A stretch of DNA of 64,000 bases, taken from contig NZ_JANINM010000444.1 of assembly GCF_024509055.1 (NCBI RefSeq), forward strand, positions 1-64,000. The letters are read 5' to 3'. Below are positions 27,696 through 34,961 of the stretch, piece by piece. The notes under the pieces are model-generated. The model saw only the letters and a program-made list of their open reading frames with translations. It was not told the origin of the DNA and searched no databases. Both the position numbers and the translations under genes were made by a program. Every line of letters begins with the position of its first letter. The stretch's first letter is position 1. The stretch comes from Mesorhizobium sp. Lineage in GTDB: Bacteria > Pseudomonadota > Alphaproteobacteria > Rhizobiales > Rhizobiaceae.

Positions 27696-27887
27696 CTAGG
27701 ACCGGACTAGCACGCGATCCGGGTCGTACATGGGCATCGAAACCACCTCGGCGCTCAATCCTGGATGCTCGGCAAGCTTGAGTTCTGTGCCGGGCTTCGA
27801 TGCTCGAGCAGCCACTCCGACCATTGACATGGTCTTTCCACCAAGTTGCGACGAAGGCACGGCGACCAAGATTTCCTCGCCCGGCAT
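27696..27887 (-). pseudogene. Relic of the 3' end of a GcvT/DmdA-family gene
   Basis: A 63-residue frame ends with KPGTELKLAEHPG, LSAEVVSMPMYDP and DRVLVRS-stop. The AEVV-x-x-P-x-YDP ending is the C-terminus of GcvT-fold demethylases and DMGDH-type proteins. A stop lies just upstream in the same frame and no other part of the gene remains. Confidence 0.55.
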
Positions 27888-27938
27888 GAGTGAACTGCTT
27901 CAGCACGATCGTCACAACTTGTTTGCGGACGTCGTCCT

Positions 27939-28697
27939 TCAATATTTGCCTGAGAGCAGTTCGCCTGCCCCGGGCGACGCGGCCTGCAGTCCGAGCCGCG
28001 ACATCAGTTGATAGCCGGTACAGATGGAGGCGCTGACGACTGGAAGCCCCAATGCTTTCTGGAGATCGTCGATCACCGGCAGGGAAGGCATTTGCACGCA
28101 GGCCGACGCGACGAACGCGTCGATCCCCGCAGTGTCGACCTTCTTGTAGATATCAAGCAACCTGTCCGGGTCGTGCCTGCCGACCTCGATGTTGTCGGGG
28201 ATTTCGAGCGCGATGAAGTCCTTCACCTCAATTCCCTCATGCTCGACATAGTCGACCACCAGTTGGGTAAGCGGCTTCATGTATGGGCATATGATCGCAA
28301 TCTTCTTCGCGCCAAGCACCTTGAGGCCATCGACAAGAGCGCCGGCGCTGGTGACCACGGGAGCGGGCGCGCCGTTTTCCACAGTGCGCTTATGGAGACG
28401 GGCTTCCGAGGTGCGGTGATAACCCTTTCCCATGCTCATGATCGCCACAAGACAGGCGTAACCGAGGACGTCGACACGAGCATCGGAAAGCTCGATCGCG
28501 CAGCGGTCACTGTCGCGATCCATGGCCTCGCGCTCCTCCTTGACGACCTTCTTCATCCGCATCCGGCTGGAGTGGAAGCTGAAGCGTTCCGGCAGGAACA
28601 CCTCGCGGGTACGGAAAATAGCGGGGATTTCCGTCTCCATCGTGGTGTTGGAGGAAGGCACAATCTGCCCGATCCGATAGGTCTTCGGCATCGTCAT
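27939..28697 (-). CDS. Maleate cis-trans isomerase (Asp/Glu racemase family)
   Basis: Converts maleate to fumarate. The 252-aa product starts MTMPKTYRIGQIVPSSNTT and contains TTMETEIP, the first active-site cysteine region VLGYACLVAIMSMG, and the second SACVQMPSLPVI, spaced as in maleate isomerases and arylmalonate decarboxylase relatives. It is the last gene of the aromatic operon and would turn maleate from maleylpyruvate hydrolysis into fumarate. A hydantoin racemase or decarboxylase role is the alternative. Confidence 0.75.
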   Translation of the reverse strand: MTMPKTYRIGQIVPSSNTTMETEIPAIFRTREVFLPERFSFHSSRMRMKKVVKEEREAMDRDSDRCAIELSDARVDVLGYACLVAIMSMGKGYHRTSEARLHKRTVENGAPAPVVTSAGALVDGLKVLGAKKIAIICPYMKPLTQLVVDYVEHEGIEVKDFIALEIPDNIEVGRHDPDRLLDIYKKVDTAGIDAFVASACVQMPSLPVIDDLQKALGLPVVSASICTGYQLMSRLGLQAASPGAGELLSGKY

Positions 28698-28735
28698 CCG
28701 TCCGTCTGGTTGTTGAATTGCTGATGTCGGCCGGC

Positions 28736-29767
28736 TCAGGCCTGGTGGCCGGCCAACTGTCCCGCTTCCGTCGCGCCGGCATCGTCACTATCGGACGCCT
28801 GCGTCCGTTCGATCAGCGATATCGGCTCCAGCCTGCGCCTGTTCACTTTCAGGTCGAAAACGTCGAAGCGATTGTAGTGCCCAACAATGTCGTGCATCTG
28901 CTTCGGCTGGATGCAGCGTGCGAGATCGATCTCGGCATAGACGATGCCCTCTTCATCGATCAGAGGCTTGCCGACCAAGCGTCCGTCGGGACCAATTACG
29001 CCGGAGAAGGCGCTGGACTTGCGCTGCAGGCGCGCCCGCGCATCCGGGACGACACCTTCCATTGCCTTTATGATTTCCTCAGAGACGGTCGAACAGGACA
29101 CGATGGTGAAGAGCTTGCCTTCGAAGGAGTGGGCGATCGCGCGCAGCTTGATGGCTTCGGCCATGTCGTAGTCGGGCGGCGCGACGGGCAGCGAGATGTA
29201 GCTGGCGACGTGGACCAGCTCGCCTTGAGCGAGAAGGGTAAAGCGCGCGAGCGTGTTGGTGTTCTCGCCACAGGCAAGCGCGCCGAGCGGCCCGACAGCC
29301 GTGTCGTGGACTTTAAGCCCCGCCCCGTCGCCCGGCGCCCAGGTCAGCTTCTCGGCCCAGGTCGGCATCAATTTGCGGTGCTTGCCAAGCAAGGAGCCGT
29401 CGGGTCCGATGGTCAGGAGCGTATTGTAGAGCGTTCCGATCGAACGCGTGCTGCGCTCATTGATGCCGATCACGACATGGATGCCGGCTTCGCGCGCCGC
29501 GCCGCGCAGGATATCGACCTCTGGGCCGGGTTCGGTGATGGCCGCGCGGGCGAGCTTGTCGAACCAGGCGCCGCCCGTGACCGGATCGGCGATCCAGCTC
29601 CAGTATGGATAGGCCGGGACGAACACTTCGGGGAAAGCGATGAGATCGGCGCCGTTGGCCCTGGCCTCGCGGATCAGGCCGATCGCCTTCTCGATTGTCG
29701 CCGGCGTGTCGAGAAAGACGGGCGAGGCCTGCACGGCCGCGGCGACGAATTTAGGAAGCTTCAGCAC
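28736..29767 (-). CDS. Nitrilase
   Basis: Hydrolyses a nitrile to carboxylic acid and ammonia. The 343-aa product has the carbon-nitrogen hydrolase triad: Glu in LIAFPEVFVPAYPYW, Lys in GKHRKLMPTWAEKLTW, and Cys in GALACGENTNTLAR; the CGEN and WAEKLxW motifs separate nitrilases from amidases. GTG at 29767 is the start, with AGAGGAGA upstream, and overlaps the hydrolase gene by 17 bases; the open frame to 29920 is not coding in its first part. In the operon it may supply the aromatic acid from a nitrile, or act on an unrelated cyano compound. Confidence 0.85.
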   Translation of the reverse strand: MLKLPKFVAAAVQASPVFLDTPATIEKAIGLIREARANGADLIAFPEVFVPAYPYWSWIADPVTGGAWFDKLARAAITEPGPEVDILRGAAREAGIHVVIGINERSTRSIGTLYNTLLTIGPDGSLLGKHRKLMPTWAEKLTWAPGDGAGLKVHDTAVGPLGALACGENTNTLARFTLLAQGELVHVASYISLPVAPPDYDMAEAIKLRAIAHSFEGKLFTIVSCSTVSEEIIKAMEGVVPDARARLQRKSSAFSGVIGPDGRLVGKPLIDEEGIVYAEIDLARCIQPKQMHDIVGHYNRFDVFDLKVNRRRLEPISLIERTQASDSDDAGATEAGQLAGHQA

Positions 29768-30695
29768 GACAGTTCTCCTCTGGTGTCGCGTCCACAACCG
29801 GATGCCGCAGCGTGCCGATCCCTTCGACACACGCCACGACCACGTCGCCTGGCCACATCCATTCCTGCGGGTTGCGCCCAGCGCCGACGCCTTCCGGCGT
29901 ACCGCTGGCGATGATGTCACCCGGTTCGAGGGTGATCCCCGACGAGATGTCTGCGATCAGGTGGTCAACCTTGAACAGCATGTGGCGCGTGTTAGAGCGC
30001 TGTTTCTCGACCCCGTTCACCGTCAGCCACAGGTCGAGCACCTGCGGGTCGGGGATCTCGTCGGCCGTCACGATGCATGGCCCGAAGGGCGCGTAGGTGT
30101 CCTGTCCCTTGGAGAAAATCCATTGCCCAGCGCGGCGGTTGTCGCGCGCCGAAACGTCGATCATCACCGAGTAGCCGAAGACGTGGCTGAGCGCGTCTTG
30201 CTTGCGAGCGCGACGCGCGGTCGTACCGATGATCACCGCGAGCTCCACCTCCCAATCGAGCTGCTGCGTGATCTTTTTGTTGTGCTCGATGGCGTCGCCC
30301 GGCCCAATCACCGTGGTCGGTGGTTTCGAGAAGACTACCGGCTGCTTCGGCAGGTCTTTCGACGTGTCGAGCGACTTCGCGCTTTCAGCGACATGCTCGA
30401 CGAAGTTGAGGCCGATGCCGAAGATGTTCTTGCGTGGCCGGGGGATGGGAGCCAAGAGCTTCACATTGCCTATCGCGGTGGCCGTGCCGGCCGGGAAGCG
30501 CCCGGCAGCGCTGCCGAGGCAATCGCGCAGCGTGTCCAGCCCGGCGCGCCCGGCATCGATCAGGCCGAGCATGGTGTCGGGCAGGACCTTGTCCTGCGCC
30601 GCGGCAAGCGCTCCGACGTTCACCACGAGATCGTCCACGACAACGCCGAGCCTTGCCGCCGCCTCGACCGAAGCGCGATAGGTCACAAATTTCAT
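29751..30695 (-). CDS. Fumarylacetoacetate hydrolase-family protein (maleyl- or fumarylpyruvate hydrolase)
   Basis: The 314-aa product has the FAH fold: NIFGIGLNFVEHVAES, VFSKPPTTVIGPGDAI, the metal-binding DWEVELAVIIG (Glu-x-Glu pair), GYSVMIDVSARD, and GDIIASGTPEGVGAGR. Family members cut the ring-opened products of gentisate or homogentisate. Placed directly 10 bases after a gentisate-type dioxygenase and followed by a maleate isomerase, it most likely cuts maleylpyruvate to maleate and pyruvate. ATG at 30695 gives the family start MKFVTYRAS. Confidence 0.82.
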   Translation of the reverse strand: MKFVTYRASVEAAARLGVVVDDLVVNVGALAAAQDKVLPDTMLGLIDAGRAGLDTLRDCLGSAAGRFPAGTATAIGNVKLLAPIPRPRKNIFGIGLNFVEHVAESAKSLDTSKDLPKQPVVFSKPPTTVIGPGDAIEHNKKITQQLDWEVELAVIIGTTARRARKQDALSHVFGYSVMIDVSARDNRRAGQWIFSKGQDTYAPFGPCIVTADEIPDPQVLDLWLTVNGVEKQRSNTRHMLFKVDHLIADISSGITLEPGDIIASGTPEGVGAGRNPQEWMWPGDVVVACVEGIGTLRHPVVDATPEENCRAEAS

Positions 30696-30705
30696 GATCG
30701 TCCCT

Positions 30706-31821
30706 TCAAAGAAGCGGCTGCATGCCGCCATTGTCGCCGAATGCCTGCTCCCGGTAGAGCCCAAGCGCGCGCATCACCGGCAGGTCTGACAAGCAAAACA
30801 GGCAGGCATCGTCGCGATCCGAGCCGTTGACATGCTCGTGCCAGGCCCAGGACGGCACGCAGAAGATGTCATGTTCCTGCCAGTCGTGGCGCTGGCCGTT
30901 GATGATCGAATGGCCGCTGCCCTTGGCCACGTGGTAGAGACTGCTGCCGGTATGTCGGTGCGCCTTGGTGTGCTCGCCGGCCCGCAACATCTGCATCGAC
31001 GCGCCAAGCGTCTGCATGACTGGACCGTTGGTGACGGGGTTCACATATTCCATCAGCACGCCGTCGAAGGGCGAGCCTTCCGTGCAGCCGGCATATTTCA
31101 GCAGCGACTCATAGGTTGGCGCCCATTCGTATTTGAACATCGGGCTGTAGCCCGCCGCCCACGCCTCGCCCATGGGCTTCAGCCCCGGGTTTCCCCAAGT
31201 CTTCGTCATGTCGTCGACCGTGTAGCCGACGGCTTGGCTCAGATCCGGATGCACCTCGTAGAAATTGGCTTCCATCGCGTTGACGAAAGGAATGTCCAGG
31301 CCGTCCTGCCAGATGCAAGGTGAACCATTGGCCTCCACGCCATGTTCGTGCCAGGTGCCGTTTGGCGTCAGCACGAAGTCGTTGGCGCCGAGCGTCATCT
31401 TGTGTCCGTCGACGACCGTGTAGGCGCCGGAGCCCTCGATGATGAAGCGGATCGCCGAGGCCGAGTGACGATGGGCTGACGCGACCTCGCCGGGATTCAT
31501 CACCTGAAGCCCGCCAAAGATCCAGCCGACCGCCGCGGCGACGTCAGTGCGCCCCGGATTGTTCAGGTAGACAACGCGCCGCCCGGCCTTCTCCGGCGTC
31601 ACCAGATCGACCGAGCGCAGCACATGCGCGCGCAGGTCGCGATAGCACCAAACCACCGGGACGGACTGTGACTTCGGCTGCCAGGGCTCGATCTTATTGG
31701 CGACGGTCCAGAGCGCGCCTGCCTTGTGGCGCTCCAGCTCGTCATAATAGGCAAGAAGCTCCGGCGTATCCTCGACGTTTGCCCGCCCGACCATGTCCTC
31801 GCGATGGTTTTCCCGTGCCAT
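30706..31821 (-). CDS. Gentisate 1,2-dioxygenase-type bicupin ring-cleavage enzyme
   Basis: The 371-aa product is a two-cupin Fe(II) dioxygenase. Cupin 1 has VASAHRHSASAIRFIIEGSGA and cupin 2 TKAHRHTGSSLYHVAKGSGHS; the first HxH and a later His in GTWHEHG form the metal site. The length and N-terminal YYDELERHKAGALWTVANKI fit gentisate, salicylate and 1-hydroxy-2-naphthoate 1,2-dioxygenases. The downstream hydrolase and maleate isomerase favour gentisate. It is the first gene of the operon, divergent from a GntR regulator. Confidence 0.83.
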   Translation of the reverse strand: MARENHREDMVGRANVEDTPELLAYYDELERHKAGALWTVANKIEPWQPKSQSVPVVWCYRDLRAHVLRSVDLVTPEKAGRRVVYLNNPGRTDVAAAVGWIFGGLQVMNPGEVASAHRHSASAIRFIIEGSGAYTVVDGHKMTLGANDFVLTPNGTWHEHGVEANGSPCIWQDGLDIPFVNAMEANFYEVHPDLSQAVGYTVDDMTKTWGNPGLKPMGEAWAAGYSPMFKYEWAPTYESLLKYAGCTEGSPFDGVLMEYVNPVTNGPVMQTLGASMQMLRAGEHTKAHRHTGSSLYHVAKGSGHSIINGQRHDWQEHDIFCVPSWAWHEHVNGSDRDDACLFCLSDLPVMRALGLYREQAFGDNGGMQPLL

Positions 31822-31863
31822 GGGACCTCCTGTTTGTGGGCTGTTAACCTAGCATGGCGCGCC

Positions 31864-31897
31864 TTATTTTCGAACGCAACAGATATTTTCGAAAATA
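31864..31897. promoter_or_regulatory. Probable GntR operator
   Basis: A perfect 14-base palindrome TATTTTCGAAAATA (31884-31897) with a half copy TTATTTTCGAA (31864-31874) 19 bases away, centre to centre. It lies between the divergent dioxygenase and gntR genes, in an A/T-rich stretch. Confidence 0.6.
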
Positions 31898-31952
31898 ATA
31901 GAATTGCCGACAAGCACCTCCCTAGGGTAATCCTTGCTCCTGGAGGATGAGA

Positions 31953-32648
31953 ATGACTCTTGCCGAGAAAGCGTATAACGCGCTGCGTCACGATATCATC
32001 AGGGGTGAGTTTGTGCAGGGAGGCCCCCTGCGTCTTGCTGACCTCGCGGCACGCTACGGGATGGGGTTTTCGCCACTCCGCGAAGCGTTGAACCGACTGC
32101 AAGCTGAACGACTGGTGACGGCGGAATCGCTTCGGGGTTTCCGCGTGGCGTCATTGTCGCTGGACGAACTGCACGATTCTATGTCGTCACGCATTCTCAT
32201 CGAAAAGACGGCGCTGCGCGCAGCGATCCGCTTTGGCGACGACGAGTGGGCAGCGGGAATCGTATCTGCCCTCTACGCGCTCAATATTCAGGCTGGCCGC
32301 ATCGGTGCGGATGCAGACATCTGGACCCTTGAGGCGCGACACTACGCGTTCCATAGGGCCTTGCTAGCGGCATGCAGATCGCCATGGATGTTGGAATTTT
32401 TCGAACGCCTTTACGCCGCCACCGAGCGCTACCGCATCCCAGTTCTCCTCGCCGCGTCGCACCCCGCGGGCCGAGACTTACAGGCTGAGCATGGGATGCT
32501 CGGACAGGCGGTTCTCGATCGAGATGCCGACAAGGCGACGGCTCTCCTTGAGGAACATTACCGCAAGACCGTCAATTATTTGGCCCAAGCTATGAATACT
32601 CCTGACCTAGCCCCTAACGAGTCCCTGGATGCCGACCTCTGCGTCTAA
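31953..32648 (+). CDS. GntR-family (FCD-type) transcription regulator
   Basis: The 231-aa protein has an N-terminal winged helix (AEKAYNALRHDIIRGEF; LRLADLAARYGMGFSPLREALNRLQAERLV) and an all-helical FCD ligand domain (EARHYAFHRALLAACRSPWML with the metal-site histidines; HGMLGQAVLDRDADKATALL). FCD regulators sense small carboxylates and usually repress the divergent operon, here the gentisate-type genes. ATG at 31953 was preferred over 31947 because GGAGG sits 6 bases upstream. Confidence 0.88.
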   Translation: MTLAEKAYNALRHDIIRGEFVQGGPLRLADLAARYGMGFSPLREALNRLQAERLVTAESLRGFRVASLSLDELHDSMSSRILIEKTALRAAIRFGDDEWAAGIVSALYALNIQAGRIGADADIWTLEARHYAFHRALLAACRSPWMLEFFERLYAATERYRIPVLLAASHPAGRDLQAEHGMLGQAVLDRDADKATALLEEHYRKTVNYLAQAMNTPDLAPNESLDADLCV

Positions 32649-32952
32649 AACATCGGCCACCGGACTCAAGCTGAACTTGCCTTGCGCCAAGCAGGCGTAG
32701 AGCGCCACGTCATCAACTGTCGCGGTCGTTGAAGGCGAAACCGACTGCTGCGACGCCAATTAAGCAAGCGAGCGTCCAGAGGATGCGTGGCCGACGCCGT
32801 GCCCACCCACTTCCATCATCTTCACGGCCGGCGTCAGCAGCAGCCTGGGCGACGTGGAGACAAGCTGTCGGAGAGCCAAAACGCCGGGCAGACGACATTG
32901 TTCTAATGGCCGACCCCAAAACAATAATCCGGGAGATGCCGGGACCCGCCCG
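32649..32952. other. Gene-free stretch at the start of the accessory region
   Basis: No supported gene. A minus-strand frame near 32713-32800 encodes a short hydrophobic stretch (ILWTLACLIGVAAVGFAF) flanked by charged residues, but no start with a ribosome site could be found. Confidence 0.4.
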
Positions 32953-33213
32953 TCACTTCTTGGAACCCTCCGGCTTTTCGGTCACTGGGAGACGCCCACG
33001 GCTCAGTAGCAGCTCCTTGGCCTTGGGCGAGCGGCGGCTCCATGCAAGTCTCAGTTGGAAGCCGCGGTTGTTATCGACGATCATCTGCGGTCCGCGAGTG
33101 GCCGCGGCATCGAGAAGGTCAGCGAATCTTTGCAGCGCATCAGCAACCGGCCAAGCGTTCGACTCGGCTTCAGCCCGCTTCGGTCCTCGCTCGTTTTCAG
33201 GACGCTTGCCCAT
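32953..33213 (-). CDS. Small protein, possibly Phd/YefM-like antitoxin
   Basis: The 86-aa product has a charged N-terminus (MGKRPENERGPKRAEAES), then VADALQRFADLLDAAATRG and PQMIVDNNRGFQLRLAW, a weak match to the A-x-x-x-F-x-x-L-L-x-x-A plus beta-strand pattern of Phd/YefM antitoxins. AAAGGA lies 6 bases upstream of ATG 33213. It is divergent from the PIN-domain gene rather than upstream in the same operon, so a toxin-antitoxin link is only a suggestion. Confidence 0.4.
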   Translation of the reverse strand: MGKRPENERGPKRAEAESNAWPVADALQRFADLLDAAATRGPQMIVDNNRGFQLRLAWSRRSPKAKELLLSRGRLPVTEKPEGSKK

Positions 33214-33336
33214 GTCGAATCCTTTCTGCTCACTCTGACGCCGCTTAACGATTTGCCGGTGCTTTCTGCATATTTTCGCGCCGCACCGTCCAGCCACTAT
33301 AGTAATCGGATCCGACCGTTGAGCCCACATGTGAAA

Positions 33337-33918
33337 ATGTTCGCATTGGACACGAACGTGGCTAGCGAGCTTTCCCGAAAGCGGCCACATCCGATCGTGG
33401 CCAGATGGGTGACGGAAAACGACATACCGCTTGCGATCCCGTTTGCTTGTGTAATCGAAATTCAACGGGGCATCACGATGCTCCAGCAGAGGAACGTCAC
33501 GAGGTCCCTTGAACTGCAGGCTTGGCTGGAGCGGCTCCTGAAGTCGGATATCTCTTTCCTGCCCATGGACGAAGACACCTCCAAGCTCTACGCCCGCATG
33601 ACGCTAGTTCCCGGCCTCAAGGACTTATGGACGCAATCCCCACAGGCCAAAGCTGCGAAAATAAACCAGGACCTTGCGATTGCCGCGTCTGCAATCGTGC
33701 ACCGAGCTGTCGTGGCCTCGATGAATACCAAGGATTTCCTCCGGATCGACCGGCACTTCCCCCTGCCTGGACTTTTCGACCCCGCCTCGAACCAGTGGAG
33801 CGTCCTGCCGAAAGGCGGGCGGCGGCGACCAAAGGTGACGGCCGCCGGGCGGGCGTCGGTAGCACGCCCGCACCACGAGGCGAGCGCCCCGCCATCACTC
33901 TTTCGAGGCACCCTTTGA
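33337..33918 (+). CDS. PIN-domain ribonuclease (VapC-like)
   Basis: The 193-aa protein starts MFALDTNVASELSRKRPHP with the first PIN aspartate, has the acidic pair in IPFACVIEIQRGI, and further acidic residues in KINQDLAIAASAIVH and MNTKDF. This is the VapC layout; these toxins cut tRNA or rRNA. The C-terminal 35 residues (KGGRRRPKVTAAGRASVARP and on) are a basic, low-complexity tail not found in typical VapC. No antitoxin frame precedes it on the same strand. It overlaps the convergent next gene by 24 bases. Confidence 0.72.
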   Translation: MFALDTNVASELSRKRPHPIVARWVTENDIPLAIPFACVIEIQRGITMLQQRNVTRSLELQAWLERLLKSDISFLPMDEDTSKLYARMTLVPGLKDLWTQSPQAKAAKINQDLAIAASAIVHRAVVASMNTKDFLRIDRHFPLPGLFDPASNQWSVLPKGGRRRPKVTAAGRASVARPHHEASAPPSLFRGTL

Positions 33919-34896
33919 GGGCTTCGCTCCCACGGCGAACTCCAACGCAGGCACGACGTCCTTGACGAGCCAATCGCCCAACCCGCTGGCGTCAGGCCAG
34001 TCATCGCGGCCTCCGAGAGTATAAAGGATGAGCGTGACCTTTCTCCACTTACTCTCGTGGGGGAAGATCGCTGGAAACAATCGCCAGGTTTCGCTGCCCT
34101 CGGGGTTTGGTACGACGAAAAGCGCCAGATTCTGCAGTTCGCTGTTGGCCCTGCGTGCAGAATGCTCCACTTTCGCCGCGAGTGCTCCCTTCGACACCTT
34201 CTTGCCAGCGAAATGTGGTTCAAGGGCCGCCTGGATGTCCTCGAGAATCCACCGAAGCCGGTCGGTGAGGACGAGCACTCCGCTTTCGGCCTTCGCCCGA
34301 GCCAAGGTTTTCAACCCGTTGGCGCCGCCGACATCGGCCGGGTCCGGCTGCGCGGTGTGCGTTTCGCCGGAAACCAGGACTTTGAATTCGCGAACGGTCG
34401 GCCGCTTGCCGGCCTTGAGATCTTTCACCACCGACGAGACCGTTTCGCTTTCCGCCGTAGCCAGTACATACATGGCCGCGGCAGGCACGCTGCAGTCGAC
34501 CAAAATTTTTCGGTGGGCCCGCAAGTGGCTGTGTACGGCAATGTAATTGGCCGCCCCTCGCCTTGTGAGCCGGCACGCTTGCTTTGACCAACTGTCGAAA
34601 GCCTCCTGGCTCGGCGACTTGCCACGCACCTTCGCAAGCATCTCACCGCAGGTGAAAACTTCTTCGGTGCGCTTCCGGCCGAGCGAAGCGAAAAGCTCGC
34701 GCGCCTCCTCGAACGAGGCCACGGCGGATGGGGAGATCCCAAGTCCAGCGTAGTCGATCGAGTGGCCGTTGTCGTTCGCCGAGCCAGACTGACGGCTGTT
34801 GCGGGTCCCCTTGCCGGGCGCGACGACGTCGTTCGGCGACGCGACTTGCTCCAGATTCTGCGCGGAGACGCTCAAATTTTTCGAACTATCCATCAA
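33895..34896 (-). CDS. Unknown protein with a DUF3102-like central region
   Basis: The 333-aa product is hydrophilic with a low-complexity N-terminus. LFASLGRKRTEEVFTCGEML followed by SWSKQACRLTRRGAANYIAVHSHL is like the DUF3102 helix pattern found in phage and plasmid proteins, where a host-nuclease or partition role has been suggested. A later block, VSKGALAAKVEHSARRANSEL, could be helical. It has no catalytic motif I recognise. It precedes, in map order, the AAA+ protease on the same strand (65-base gap), so the two may be one operon. Confidence 0.5.
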   Translation of the reverse strand: MMDSSKNLSVSAQNLEQVASPNDVVAPGKGTRNSRQSGSANDNGHSIDYAGLGISPSAVASFEEARELFASLGRKRTEEVFTCGEMLAKVRGKSPSQEAFDSWSKQACRLTRRGAANYIAVHSHLRAHRKILVDCSVPAAAMYVLATAESETVSSVVKDLKAGKRPTVREFKVLVSGETHTAQPDPADVGGANGLKTLARAKAESGVLVLTDRLRWILEDIQAALEPHFAGKKVSKGALAAKVEHSARRANSELQNLALFVVPNPEGSETWRLFPAIFPHESKWRKVTLILYTLGGRDDWPDASGLGDWLVKDVVPALEFAVGAKPSKGASKE

Positions 34897-34961
34897 TATA
34901 ATCCCCCAGTTAGACTTCGATCAACAATGCAATTGCGAACAGTGACTTAAGTCATATTCAT

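Noticed and set aside
32713-32919. Minus-strand 68-codon frame with a hydrophobic stretch
   Set aside because: No start codon with a ribosome site near the hydrophobic part; kept only as a remark.
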